Shown: in pieces, positions 1 to 11,037 of the stretch
Layout of the letters: the number at the start of each line of letters is the position of its first letter
How positions within the stretch are numbered: position 1 is the first letter of the stretch
Assembly (NCBI GenBank): GCA_039519185.1
Contig: CM076846.1
Span: 189,581,068-189,645,067 of the forward strand
From: Astragalus membranaceus
Lineage: Eukaryota > Streptophyta > Magnoliopsida > Fabales > Fabaceae
Length of the DNA: 64,000 nt
Reading direction: 5' to 3'
Position numbers and translations under genes: made by a program
The notes under the pieces: model-generated
The model's database searches: none
Seen by the model: only the letters and a program-made list of their open reading frames with translations
What the model was told of the DNA's origin: nothing

Positions 1-16
1 CTCCTTAGAGGTTGTT

Positions 17-935
17 TCAGCCTTTGCCCCTAGTCAAAACTTGACCAGTAGGTTCTGAATTTGGTGTGGCGGATTCTTTATAATGAAGAACTTCTTCTGC
101 TTGCTGGTGTGCAGGTTCCTCAATGTCAAATTCCCTCTTCATAGGGTCTTTAAGGCTACTTCTCTCCTTAGGACAACTTCCTTGTCTTTCAGCTACTTCC
201 TGAAATTGTTTGAAACACACCAAAGCTTCTCATTTAGTTTTGATTAGATAGATCCAAAGCCTTTTTGAATATTCATCTACAAGAGTTAAAACATAATTGT
301 TACCACCTAATGAAAACACATTAAATGGCCCATAGATAGATGAATATACAATCTGCAATCAGTCCTTAAATTCATATTTCAGCCTTTTCAAAAGCTGTTT
401 TCCTAGTAAACAAGTAGTGCTAGTTTTAATTGGTCTTTCAATCTTAGGTAGACCCTTTACCACTTCCTTAGTTCTTAGGTTAGTTAAACTTTTAAGGTTT
501 AAGTGCCCTATCCTACTATGCTGGAGTGTACTTTCAGATTCAGCCTTTTCACTTAGGCATTCTGCCTTTGAAGAAGTGCAAATGCTGATTCTGAAAGTTC
601 TATTCTTAGTAAGGGGGTACTTAAAATCAACCTATCCTCATTATCAAACAACTTTAGCATTAGGTCCTTCAATATAATAGAAAAGCCTTCTTCTACTAAT
701 TTCTCTAAGCTAATCAAATTACAGCTTATAACTGGAACATAGAATACATTTTGTATAGATATTACCTGTCCATCTTCCTTTTTGAACAATATATTCTCAT
801 ACCTTCTGCTGTAATAAGTTTGTTGCTAGCATATTTGATGCTAGTTTTTCTACTAGGATCAAAATTAACTAACCATTCCTTATGGCCAGTCATGTGGTTT
901 GAACAACCTAAGTCCAAGTATCATACTTCTTCAAT
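17..935 (-). pseudogene. Copia protease, GAG-pre-integrase and truncated integrase pseudogene
   Basis: Near 895-935 the minus strand encodes YLDLGCSNHMTGHKEW, the copia aspartic protease region, with a stop where a Trp usually precedes and Leu in place of the usual Thr of the D-T-G triad. From 789 the frame continues as protease tail (NVFYVPVISCNLISLEKLVE). Around 400-520 an HLNLKSL-like GAG-pre-integrase motif appears, then integrase start (YGPFNVFS...LTLVDEYSKRLWIY) near 260-330. After EVAERQ near 185 the expected integrase core is missing and an unrelated Glu-rich tail follows, which suggests an internal deletion. Confidence 0.75.
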
Positions 936-1015
936 AAACCTGCCATTATTAGTTGTAATAACACAAACAACATATTCATAATTTTTATCTATCCTAGATT
1001 CAATTTTAGTAATCA

Positions 1016-1273
1016 CAGAAACTTCCTTAGTTTCTGTTTTAGGTTCAGTCACAGAAACTTCCTTAGTTTCTGTTTCTAGTTCAGTCACAGAACTCACAGA
1101 TTCTGAACTCACAGTTTCTGAACTCACAGAAACTATCTTAGTTTCTGTTTCAGCTTTAGAACTCACAGAAACTACCTTAGTTTCTGTTTCTGGTTCAACT
1201 GTAGCCACAGAAACTTCCTTAGTTTCCGTTTCTTCTAATTCACCGGTGATCACAGAAACTTCCTTAGTTTGTC
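1016..1273 (-). repeat. Repeated hairpin-coding linker between gag and protease
   Basis: Six 21-base units start at 1016, 1050, 1127, 1166, 1208 and 1253. Each reads close to CAGAAACTTCCTTAG followed by TTTCTG, so the first eight bases (CAGAAACT) are the reverse complement of the last eight (AGTTTCTG). On the minus strand the units encode repeats like ETKEVSV in a Glu/Thr/Val-rich linker between the zinc knuckle and protease. Spacers are 13 to 56 bases and also degenerate. Confidence 0.8.
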
Positions 1274-2237
1274 TCCTCTGGTTCATCAGTAAACATACTA
1301 AAAGCTACATGAGTATATTCTGAGTCTGAGTCTTCTTTGGCCATATGGGCCTCTTCCTCAGACTCTATCTCCTTTTTGTCCTTGTTGGACCAGCACTCAG
1401 AGGCATAATGCCCAAATTTATCACACCTGTAGCACTGTATTTTTGATTTATCCTTCTTGGTTGTAGTTTCAGAATTACTATTAGTGGAGTCACTCTTTCC
1501 ACTAGGCTTACTTGACTTACCTTTAGACCAATTACCTTTACTTGACTGGTTGTTGTTGCTGCCCTTAGTCCATTTCTTTCTCTTTGGTTTGGCAGCAAAC
1601 AGAGCTTGCTCTTCTTCACCTTCACCATTCAAGAGATTAAACCTAATCTCTTTGGCTTCAAGCCTACTTTGGAGGTCTTCAACTTTACGATCTTCAGGCT
1701 TGATGGTGTCTTCAATGCTATTTACAATAAAACCAAATTTTCTTGTTAAGGATCTAAGTTTTTCTTAAAAACAGTTAGTTCTGATAATGTTTCTCCATTG
1801 AGACTATTTGCATTAGTGATTTTCTTTAGTTTCCCAAAGAAGTCGGTAATGCTTTCACCCTCCTGCATGTTTAAATTCCCATACTGCTTTCTTAATGATT
1901 GCAGCTTCTCCTCCTAATTGACTAGTGCAGCACCATTAAAATATTTGTCAAGGAGATCCCAGGCAATTTTAGAGACTTTGATGCCTCTAATTCTGTCAAA
2001 GTTACTCTCATCACACCCTTGGTGTATAAGATAAATGGCTTTCCAATCCTTCTTGGTATTTTCCCTATGTTCAGCCATTTGTTCAGGGGTTTGGTTCTGA
2101 GTTAGTGCTGGAACCCCTTCTTGAACAATTTCTAAGACATCATGGAAGCCAAAAATGGCTTCCATTTGCAAACTCCACCTATCCCAGTTTTTCCCATTTA
2201 GCTTGGGAATTTGGGTGGATAAACTTGCATTTGACAT
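1264..2237 (-). pseudogene. Copia gag pseudogene with CCHC zinc knuckle
   Basis: The start at 2237 opens with a copia gag N-terminus (motif LNGKNWDRWSLQMEAIFGFH) that runs to a stop near 1914. Further gag text continues in shifted frames; the stretch from 1632 to 1264 is basic and then carries a zinc knuckle CYRCDKFGHYASEC (CX2CX4HX4C) encoded near 1393-1434. Gag packages element RNA and the knuckle binds nucleic acid. Stops and frameshifts between 1913 and 1640 break the polyprotein. An acidic linker follows. Confidence 0.8.
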
Positions 2238-2409
2238 ACTGTTTTGAAACCTTGATTAGCACCTTCTAACACCTGTTTCAAAAACACTTAAAACTGTAAA
2301 AAAAACTCACACCTACACAGTCACTTACTGTGTAGGCAAAACAGAAATCTGTAAAAAAAAGATAAAGAACTAGAATTTAGGTTTAGAATTGTCCCAGGAT
2401 TGTTACCAA

Positions 2410-2423
2410 GCTCAATGATACCA
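2410..2423 (-). other. Primer-binding site of the copia element
   Basis: The minus strand immediately after the LTR reads TGGTATCATTGAGC. This resembles the plant copia primer site TGGTATCAGAGC, complementary to initiator methionine tRNA, with a small change in the middle. Abutment to the LTR end supports the call. Confidence 0.7.
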
Positions 2424-3883
2424 TGTTAAATTTATTAACCATATATTGATTTTGCTTGCAGGCTGCCAAAAACGAAATCTAGCGTGTAATCAGCAAAATA
2501 TCCAGCCCACAGAGTGACAAAAACAGAAGTGATCCACTTGATCACCAAAAAGGGTATTGCGAAAGTTGAACCCGTTTCAATTCGGGTTATTATGCAGATC
2601 CTGACTTAACCCGTAATACTTAAAGGCAAACCCTAACTTTTCAATCAGAAAATCAAAACTCTTTCCAACCTTTTCTTGCTGCGCCGTTTCTCTACCCTTC
2701 TTCTTCAACCTTCAGCTCTGCTAGGGTTCCGCGATGAACCCAGAAACGGAGAGGATTGAAGCTTACAAATGCTTCAATCCTTCAAAAGAAATGCTCAGGT
2801 ACTTATATAGCACAAAAGTCCTCTGTTTTGTGCTGTTAATTTCGCAAATAAGAAACCCTAACCTTTACTGTTCTTCGTTTTTCAGGTACTTCAAGACTTG
2901 GGTTTTCCGCCGGTCACTTCTGAAGGTAATCACGTTGTTTTTTTGTTTACTGCTTTGATTGTTGATTTCTTTCAACTTCTCTGTTATCTTCTCTTCTTGC
3001 TCAACACTGATTCGTGTTATTCTGTTGTTGTATGTGCGAAACTCACCAAAATGATGATCGATTCACGCAAACAACCACACACGGAGGTATGAAATCACTC
3101 TCTTAGTGATTTCACTCTTTGTTCTCTTTCGTAAAACTGGTTTCTCTTGTTCTTCACATACGAACCCTAGCCCTTTGCTGGATTTCTGTTCGCATGTAAT
3201 GATACAATGAAATGCTTGCTTACAAACGGAATCTTCTGTGCTGCGAAGTACTCTCATAAGTAGAAAAACACTTTCTCTCTCACTGTTTTTATTCTCTTTT
3301 CTTTCTTTCAAGAACAGCACTCTAACTCAGTGTTTTGCTCTCTCTTTTGTTACTCTATCTTTCACTCACACTTCTCACAAATTAAAACACACTAACTCTG
3401 TATTTTTCTTTTGCAAGATCATCAATCACTTGTTGATGGAATGAAAAAACTCAGCAACTGACAGAGATAAACAGAAGGAAGAAAGTAAAGAACTGTTTGA
3501 AGACTATGGTATATAAAATTCAATGTAAAGAAAAACACTACTTTATTTTTTCACTGTTGTATGAATCTGTGTATCTAGTTTACAAAGTCTTAGTCTATTT
3601 ATATACACGCACTATGTAAAGGCTATATTAGTTTGTTGAGTTGATTTTAGTTTGTTAATAACAAACAGTTTGATATTAACAAACTTTAACTAATTCAACA
3701 AACTCTGATTACAGTTTGTATAAGACATTAATGACTATTTTACCCTCTAACGGCGAGTTTACTTAAACTAAGCCATTAATATTTTAATTAAAAGTATCAG
3801 GTTTTGGTTTTTGATTAAAAACCAAGAACAAATACTCATGCAATTTTATTAGCGTTTGTGTATTGTAATGATAGATTCCAACA
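2424..3883 (-). repeat. 5' LTR of the copia element (about 1.46 kb)
   Basis: Bounded by TGTTGGAATC at 3883 and TTTAACA at 2424 (minus strand), the expected TG...CA ends. It lies directly against a methionine-tRNA-like primer-binding site. A TATA-like stretch, TATATAAATAG on the minus strand (about 3596-3606), lies about 280 bases inside the LTR start and is a plausible U3 promoter. The second LTR is off the window, so the outer end is inferred from termini and position rather than from an LTR pair. Confidence 0.65.
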
Positions 3884-4406
3884 TTTTTCCACTCAATTCA
3901 GTAGGTAGCTAACCTAGCTCCATGAGTTAGGCTTGCAGCATTTAATTATTGGTTTTGATCATGAAGTGCAGTATGGTCCACGTCTAACTAAGCGCCTTTG
4001 AGGCTCTTTCCTTTAGCATGCCTTATCCTTTGTATGTTTATTTGATTATTAATATATATGATCATGAAAAACACGGTTAATTTAACTAACATATGTAATT
4101 GAAATTATAGCTTAGGGCCTAGTCCCTTTGTTTAAACAATGGATAGGGACACTAATTAATTAGGATTAGCTATTAGTTGAAATAAAAGTAATTAAAGATG
4201 AGGCATCAATTTTTGGTTTAATCCCACTTCACATAAAATAATCCAGTAGTTTGTAAATGCTGCAAATTATGGGATTCTTACTCAAGGGGGGTTCATTTGT
4301 TGCAACCCGATTCGGCAGATTTGTGAGCTGGTATTTAATTTGTTTTTTTTAGGTGAACAATATGCGTAATTGACAAAACGTGTTAAAGTATATGATGCTT
4401 ACACTT
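3884..4406. other. Spacer without recognisable features
   Basis: About 520 bases of AT-rich sequence between the copia LTR and the LINE. I see no coding potential, RNA gene or repeat structure in it. Confidence 0.6.
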
Positions 4407-4417
4407 ACTTTTGATAC
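4407..4417 (+). repeat. Left target-site duplication of the LINE
   Basis: ACTTTTGATAC at 4407-4417 is repeated exactly at 11982-11992, immediately after the LINE A-run. An 11-base duplication fits target-primed reverse transcription by a LINE. Confidence 0.85.
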
Positions 4418-4454
4418 CTTGAGTTGCCTCTTTCTCTTTTTTTTTTCTTGATTG

Positions 4455-5355
4455 TAGCGGAGCGTTTATCGGTTATGAGATGTCAAAGGCGGTGGAGGTG
4501 GGGTCGTTTGTTGAATATAAGGTTGATGATAATTCTCGCTTTTCTATGCTTCAATTTGCCGATGACACCATTATGTTGGGGAAGGCAACATGGGGGAATT
4601 TGTGGTGTATCAAATCTATTCTTAGAAGCTTTGAAATGGTGTCGGAGTTGAAGGTTAACTTTCATAAAAGTAAACTTATTGGTATCAATGTGTCAGAGGA
4701 TTTCTTAGAATCGGCTTCAACTCTTCTTCACTATCGAACAGAATCTATTCCATTCAAATTTTTGGGAATTCCCGTGGGCGTAAATCCAAGACGGAGTTCA
4801 ACTTGAAAGCCGGTTATTGATAAGATTCGGAGTAGATTGGCTTTGTGGCAAGGTCGTTTCTTGTCTATTGGAGGTCGGGTAAATCTTATAAACCTCGTTT
4901 TAAATAGCATACCCCTCTATTATTTGTCTTTTTATAAAGCGCCGAAGGTGGTGATAAAGACTCTTATTAAGCTTCAAAGAGATTTCTTGTGGGGGATCAA
5001 GGAGGATTCGAGGGGCATGTACTGGGTGGCTTGGGAGAAGATTTGTAGATCTAAGGATGAGGGAGGGTTAGGTGTGAAGGATATTGAAATATTTAATATT
5101 GCTCTCTTGGCCAAATGGAAGTGGAGGTTGATGTCGGATGAAGGTGCACCTTGGAGGGGTATTCTTTCATATAGATATGGTGATTTGGGGTCTATTTTTT
5201 TCAATGGTTCAACATCGGTGCATAGAAGGGCAGATTCTTTGTGGTGGCACGATCTTAGGTGTGTGGGGGAGGAGAGGTTCTCAGTGGGTTGGTTGGAATC
5301 AAATGTAAAACGGAGGTTGGGGGATGGCAGCAGAGGGAATTTTTGGCATCATCAT
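4455..5355 (+). pseudogene. LINE reverse transcriptase, C-terminal half (pseudogene, part 1)
   Basis: The frame at 4480-4806 contains QFADDT at about 4552-4569, the LINE form of the catalytic Y/F-x-D-D motif C. It then runs through the thumb (FKFLGIPVG). A stop at 4804-4806 replaces a Trp codon before KPVIDKIRSRLALWQGRFLS, and the same frame carries on (GGRVNLINLVLNSIPLYY..., LGVKDIEIFNIALLAKWKWR). A frameshift near 4475 separates the upstream stretch VAERLSVM. The gene is interrupted at 5355 by the CACTA element and resumes at about 11038. Confidence 0.85.
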
Positions 5356-5379
5356 CACTACAAGAATTTTGGGGATTAC

Positions 5380-5645
5380 CGGCGGACAAAATCCACCGGA
5401 AATGGACACAATCCGCCGGAAATTCGCTCGCAGGTAACGCTTACCGGCGGATTTTCCGCCGCTAATTTCCGGCGGAAATTCAGATGGAAATTTCCGCCGG
5501 TAACTGCAGGAAAAATGCCAGTAAAATCCGCGGGTAAATGCTATAATCCGCCGGTAATTACTGGCGCCAAATCCGCCGGTAAATGCTATAATCCATCGGA
5601 AAGTTTTCAAAAAATCCGCCGGTAAAATAACGGAATCCGCCGGAA
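5380..5645. repeat. Left subterminal CCGGCGGA repeats of CACTA-1
   Basis: Repeated (T/A)CCGGCGGA and its complement TCCGCCGGTAA occur every 15-30 bases. Such arrays in CACTA elements bind the element's DNA-binding transposition protein; that role is from the family, not shown here. A matching array is at 10470-11012. Confidence 0.85.
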
Positions 5646-5702
5646 ATATATTTTATTTTTTTTAAAAAACGGTTTTTTAATTCGTTTATTTAAAAAATAA
5701 TA

Positions 5703-7095
5703 GGCTTAATTACAGTTTTGGTCCCCTTATTATTACCAACTCACGATTTTAGTCCCCCAACTTTTTTTTTCACGAATTTAGTCCCCCTATTTTCTTAATC
5801 TCTAAAATCAAGATCCCCCTCTAATTTGGTCAAACTATTTGCTGATATGGAACTCACTTAACTGATGTGGCAAGCTGCATGGGATTTTAAATTCTTTAAA
5901 AAATTATTTTTATTATAACAATTTGGTTTTATATAATTAATTAATAAATTTCTAAATAAAACACAAGAGATCTCTGTCATCATCCTCATCTCTCCCTCAC
6001 GTCATCCCTCTTGATCCCTCTCTCACGATTCCTCTCTCCTGTTCCCTCCCTTTCCCCTCATCCCTCTCATCATCCTCTCCTCCTCTCTCTCTCTCTCTAA
6101 ATTAAGCCAACATAAAAAGATAGCCGATGTTTATTCAAAGAAATTCTCTTTCAACTTCCTGAATGTACAAGATGAAAGCAAACTATTAGAACCGGCTTGA
6201 TGGCAAATTCTAACTCTTTCAACTTCCAACAACTCAGCAAGCTTATACAACCCTCCATGAAGACTATTGCAAAACTTCATCAAATGTTTTATTATATCAT
6301 AAACTGTAGGGAAACACATAACCACTATCATAACCCAACTTGTGTATCAGGCAAATTCTGACAAGTTAATAGCTTTAACAAATAGCCAAAATCATAACCA
6401 CTATGAAAAGTAACCCAATGAACGTTATCATTCAAAACAATACCAGATGACATTAAAAACTCCCCAAAACGACGAGCATCAATGCCGTTTTGATTGTTCT
6501 TCTTGAAACCAATCCCACTCTGTTTTAAAAGCTCAAATGAGTCATTTGCAAAAACATCTTCGTTCACATTGAACTCACGGAAGTTGAACTGCCAGATGCA
6601 GAACTTGTCGGTGCCACACGTCGTAAGGTTTCCTTCTTCGTTGAAGAAGGTTAACTCTAATTGAATTAATTTCAACAGGTTTACGTTGTCTTTTAGGGTT
6701 TGGTAATGGTAATCGTAACTGCTTTTGAAAACCCCTACCGGTCGGAGAACAATTCCGGGGAGTTCTGTATCCATCGCGATGTAAGGATAATCATCAACGA
6801 TTGATTTCTCGAATTAAAGCAATAATCATCGAAATGGGGATGATGACAGAGATCACATTGTGTTTTTTAAGAAATTATTAATTTTATAAAAACAAATTGT
6901 TATAATAAAAAAAATTAAAATCCCATGTGGTTTGCCACGTCAGATGTCCACGTCAGTAAATAGTTTGACCAAATTAGTGGGGGACCTTGATTTTAGAAAT
7001 TGAAAAAATAGGGGGACTAAATTCGTGAAAAAAAAAGTTGGGGGAATAAAATCGTGAGTTGGTAATAATAGGGGGACCAAAACTGTAATTAAGCC
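5703..7095. mobile_element. Pack-MULE with long inverted repeats, carrying CAF1 sequence
   Basis: Begins GGCTTAATTACAGTTTTGG and ends with the inverted CCAAAACTGTAATTAAGCC. The arms are similar for roughly 270 bases (about 5703-5990 and 6838-7095). AAAATAATA at 5694-5702 is repeated exactly at 7096-7104, the 9-base duplication typical of Mutator-like elements. There is no transposase; the centre is a captured CAF1 deadenylase fragment on the minus strand. It is inserted in the left part of CACTA-1. Confidence 0.93.
6131..6838 (-). pseudogene. Captured CCR4-associated factor 1 (CAF1) deadenylase fragment
   Basis: The minus strand encodes most of a CAF1/POP2-type DEDD exonuclease, the mRNA poly(A)-shortening subunit of the CCR4-NOT complex. 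Landmarks in order are ALIREI, DDYPYIAMDTELPGIVLRPVG (first catalytic D-x-E), TCGTDKFCIWQFNFREFN, SGIVLNDNVHWVTFHSGYDF, LLTCQNLPDTQVG, then YDIIKHLMKFCNSLHGGL and CHQAGSNSLLSSCTFRKL. No intron is seen, as in many plant CAF1 genes. Two frameshifts break it: a 4-base AATC duplication near 6800 and a single-base shift near 6330. Both protein ends are missing. Inactive as a deadenylase. Confidence 0.9.
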
Positions 7096-7284
7096 AAAAT
7101 AATAATATATTCATTAATTCAAATATCTATTATTTAATTAAAAATAAATATAATTAATTTTATAATATTTATATAAATACTAATTAAACGATAATTGATT
7201 AATGCTTTAAAATGATAAAATTTGCATAAACATCCAAGATCCAAGAATTAAAATATTTATTACATTTTGTCATAAAAAAAACTG

Positions 7285-8128
7285 CTAGTCATAGTAGCGC
7301 TCGGACGGGTCGGACGGGTTGTTGTTGAGGCCTGGATTATTTAGCCATGTTTCAAAATTAGTGTTGAGGTCTAAATCTGTGTTGATCTGCTGCTCACTAC
7401 AAGAATAAACCTTGTTTCCTGCGAAAATTTCCGACGAATCCTTAACCGTCGCATATGGGTTGTTGGGGTTGTTGGGGCTACTACTGGGGTTGATGGAGCT
7501 GAGAGTTGAAACCAGAGTACGGCTGACCATATGGGTTGTGGAAGGAAGGCTGGAAGACTGGTGCGTACGGCTGAAAAGCAGAGCCATAAGGCTGCATCTG
7601 CTGCGGTGGATAAAATAATGATGATGATGATGGCATAGATGGCCTCGGGTATTGAGACATAGTATCCATCATATGCTTCCAGCTCTCCTCATTCAACCGT
7701 TGCTGCTCCGCATTCACCCTTTGTTGCTCTGCATTCAACCTGTGCAACTTCGTCTGCTTCTCCTGCATCTGCTGTATTTCCAAATCATGTTTTTTCTGTC
7801 GCTCTTCTATGTCACACTGTTGGTCGCTCAATTTCTGCGTCAACAGCTGAACATCGCTTATTTCTGAAGGCGTGGGGACATAAGAGCGACCAGTACTTCT
7901 GTCTGAATTAGAAGATGCAGGAACCACATTCGGAATAATGGAATTTGGGAAAGTACGCGGTCCCAAACCACCAGCTCCTACTAACCAGCCAACTTTTGAT
8001 GGCCCAACAGATTCCTTCCAAGCAAGAAAAGCCGCTCGACTCTCGTCAACGGGATCAATCTCACTGCCACTACTCAGCTGAGTTTCACGATAACTGGTCT
8101 GCCATTCATAAAAATTTTCCTGAAAGCA
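7285..8128 (-). pseudogene. C-terminal exon of the CACTA-1 ORF, coiled-coil and Q/P-rich
   Basis: A splice acceptor (GCTTTCAG) precedes 8128, and the exon reads ENFYEWQTSYRETQLSSGS then LAWKESVGPSKVGWLVGAG. It continues (7966-7481) into a Gln/Glu-rich coiled coil with repeats of AEQQRLN and a Pro/Tyr/Gln-rich tail. The text resembles plant En/Spm Transposase_24-type proteins, thought to bind the subterminal repeats. Frame is lost near 7480; the last part (to 7285) lies in another frame and contains a foreign CACTA-like piece at 7397. Confidence 0.65.
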
Positions 8129-9597
8129 ACAACCAAGAAATGTATAACCAAATTAGTATGTAATATGGAATTTGTGTCAACCAGGCAAATTGGACACGTC
8201 ATCTTACTATGTGTCCCCCATCCAGACAACATTCCATACGCAGGAAAGTCATTAATGGTCCACATCAAAGCCGCCATCATCATGAAATTTTGTCTTCGTG
8301 TTGCATCATAAGTTAAAACACCATTCCACAACCTTTTTAGGTCATCAATCAAAGGTTGAAAATATATGTCAATACCAGCTGTTGGATTAGTTGGCCCTGA
8401 TATTATAGCATTTAAAAACATGTAAGGTTTAGACATACACATTTCAGGAGGTAGGTTGTATGGGGTAACAATAACTGGTCAACAAGAATACGGTGTTGCT
8501 GACACTTGAATATATGGTGTGAAACCATCAGAGCATAAACCAAGCCAAACATTGCGTGGATCATTGGCAAAATCTGGATGAACACGATCAAAATGTTTCC
8601 AAGCTTCACCATCAGATGGATGACATAATTCACCAGAATTATTTCTGTTTTCATAGTGCAACGTCATTTTACCCGCAGTTTCCATTGAAGTGAACATCCT
8701 CTTCAGTCTTGGTATAATCGGCAAATAGAACATTGCTTTCCTTGGAACTGGTTTGCCTTTGCTTGTCCCTTTCCTGCTGACACGATACCGTGGCTCTTGC
8801 CAAAACTTGCATTCCAGCAACTCTCCATCATTTATGCCAAACTCATTGTTATAATAGATCATGCAACCAGACACACAACAATCAATTCTTATAGAATTTA
8901 AACCAAGCTTCGATACCAATCTTTTAGCATCATAATAACTCTGCGGCAAAAGTCCTCTAACGGGGGTTGCCTCCAACATCATTTTAGTCATGTATTCCAT
9001 GCACAATTCTGCAACGTTAAATTGAGACTTAAGACCCAACAACCGAACACACATTGATAACTTAGAGTCTGTAGATCCTTCAAATAATGGTTTATTTGTC
9101 TCACTCAAAAACATATAAAACCTCTGAGCTTCCTCGTTTGGAACTTCATCAGCATCATATAGTGGTTCTTCGAAATCCAAATTTACACCGACAGCATCAG
9201 ATATCATCCCCTGAACAACATCAAACGGCGGCTGATATCCCGTAGTCGTTGGATTACTACTTGATGCGGAAGCTTCTACGACTGGACTTGATGTGGGACC
9301 TTCTACTTGGATAGGAACATTATCAACCGCAGGAACTCCAGCTGCTAACTCGCCATGACGGGTCCATATCCAATAATTTGGCTTAAACCCATTATTGTAC
9401 AAATCAAGTCGAACATCACCTTCCTTTTTTATAGATCGAAACATACATTTGGAGCAAGGACATCTAATTCCACCTTGTTGCTCAAATTCTTTTTGATACT
9501 TAGCAAAAAGAACAAACTCTTCGACTCCTTGTACAAAACACTACTTCAAACCAGCTCTTCCAGGATACATTCGATCATACATCCAGCTACGATCCAT
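8080..9597 (-). pseudogene. CACTA transposase (TPase) pseudogene of CACTA-1
   Basis: Translation from 9597 opens MDRSWMYDRMYPGRAGLK, the N-terminus of plant CACTA transposases (Transposase-associated domain), ending in an IRCPCSKC zinc-binding motif. A stop near 9541-9543 interrupts after GLK. The main frame 9444-8479 contains transposase_21-type text (LLPQSYYDAKRLVSKLGL, DCCVSGCMIYYNNEF, CLCSDGFTPY-like region). A second stop at 8480 replaces a Trp codon, after which the same frame continues VTPYNLPPEMCMSKPYM to MTCPICLVDTNSI near 8160. The rest of the transposase core is absent, so the gene is inactive. Confidence 0.85.
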
Positions 9598-9789
9598 TTT
9601 TTGTGTATGTTCCTTATATTATATATATACTACACAACATATATCATATATGTGTATTAGAACAATACACATTGGTATTGATATTTTTATGTTTGACCAA
9701 ATATACAAATGGTAATATATTTTTGGCAACATTTTATTTTACTAATAAATTTACTTTTTTTACTTCTATTATATATATATGTGTGTGTG

Positions 9790-9792
<3 letters not shown>

Positions 9793-9855
<63 letters not shown>
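9793..9855. repeat. TA dinucleotide repeat
   Basis: About 30 TA units within the 5' flank of the CACTA-1 transposase gene, preceded by a short TG run. Confidence 0.95.
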
Positions 9856-9857
<2 letters not shown>

Positions 9858-10469
9858 GCAAATAACAATATAATTATTACAATCTAATTTATTTTATTTT
9901 TTCGAATAATTTCTATAACATTAATAATTTTTACTAAAAAAAACTATTACACAATAAATAAAATTTATTTTATTTTCACGAAAAATTCGTATTTTAAAAA
10001 TCTCAAAAAATTTAGATAATTATTATTATACAATTAGTCTAAACATAATCTAATTATTACACAATAAATAAAATTTATTTTATTTTCATAAAAAATTTAT
10101 AATTTATAATAATAACAACAAATACATTTTATAAGAAATAATTTTGTTAACTAACCGGTAGTGAAGAGAAGTATCTGACTTGATGCTTTCCGGACTCTTG
10201 TAAACCAAACTCCAAACTCGCAACTCCAATCAAGTGCAAAACAAATATTAACAAAAGAAATATTAAACAACACATATTTAAAAACTAAATATTAACTAAA
10301 ACAATCAAAATTCATTTAAAAAACATACCTTAAGAATAATCTCACAGAAAGAACAAAACAGACTTCGAAAGGAGTGGATTGAGAGATTTGAGAGGAGAAG
10401 AGTGGGAGATTTGGGAGAAAAGAGTGAGAGATTTCAGAGAAGAGGGTGAAGAGTGATTGAAGATGCGCA

Positions 10470-11012
10470 ATACCGGCGGATATCAGTCAACGTAAGTGAA
10501 CGGTTTCCGATATACGAATCCACCGGAAAATGCGCAATACCGGCGGATTATTGGCTAACCGGCGGATTGGATAGATTACCGGCGGATTAGGTATATTACC
10601 GGCGGGGCGGATTTTTTTTCGTTGGTTTTTACCGGCGGATTAGGTTCATTACCGGCGGATTTTGAATTTCAAAATTTAAATATGATCAGCCGGAAATTGC
10701 AATTACCGGCGGATATTTTTCGTTGGTTTTTACCGGCGGATTGTGCTGCAATTACCGGTGGATTTCTATTAAATATTATTTTTTAATTGGCGAAAATATC
10801 CGCCGGTAACTGCAATTACCGACAGAATATTTTAAAATTTTTTTCGTAAAAAAAATCCGCCGGTAACACCTATATATTCCGCTGGTAAGTTACGGTCCAA
10901 TTAAATTCTGTCGGAAACATTGTAAAATCCGCCGGTAATTTACTGGGGGAACCAGGCCACCGGTAGCGCCCAAAATCCGCCGGTAATGTACCGGCGGGTT
11001 TATTCCGCCGGA
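10470..11012. repeat. Right subterminal CCGGCGGA repeats of CACTA-1
   Basis: At least fifteen copies of ATTACCGGCGGA, TCCGCCGGTAA or one-base variants in mixed orientation. The array mirrors the left end and occupies the region upstream of the transposase start on the minus strand. Confidence 0.85.
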
Positions 11013-11037
11013 AATGGGCAAAATTCTTGTAGTGCAT

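Larger units (their letters stand above)
1..3883 (-). mobile_element. Ty1/copia LTR retrotransposon, partial and decayed
   Basis: Read on the minus strand the order is LTR (3883 to 2424), primer-binding site, gag, zinc knuckle, protease, GAG-pre-integrase and the start of integrase, then the window edge. This is the Ty1/copia order. Reverse transcriptase, RNase H and the 3' LTR are not in the window. The reading frame is broken by several stops and frameshifts, and the integrase core appears internally deleted near positions 200-230. The element cannot encode its own machinery as seen. No target duplication can be tested because the other end is missing. Confidence 0.85.
5356..11034 (-). mobile_element. 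CACTA-1, En/Spm-type DNA transposon inserted in the LINE
   Basis: Starts CACTACAAGAATTTT at 5356 and ends with its inverted copy AAAATTCTTGTAGTG at 11034. CAT flanks both sides (5353-5355 and 11035-11037), the expected 3-base duplication. Subterminal zones (about 5380-5640 and 10460-11010) hold many copies of TTACCGGCGGA in both orientations, as expected for transposase-binding arrays. A broken transposase gene lies on the minus strand, so the 5' end of the element is the right end. A MULE is nested at 5703-7095. Length is 5679 bases including that insert. Confidence 0.95.
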
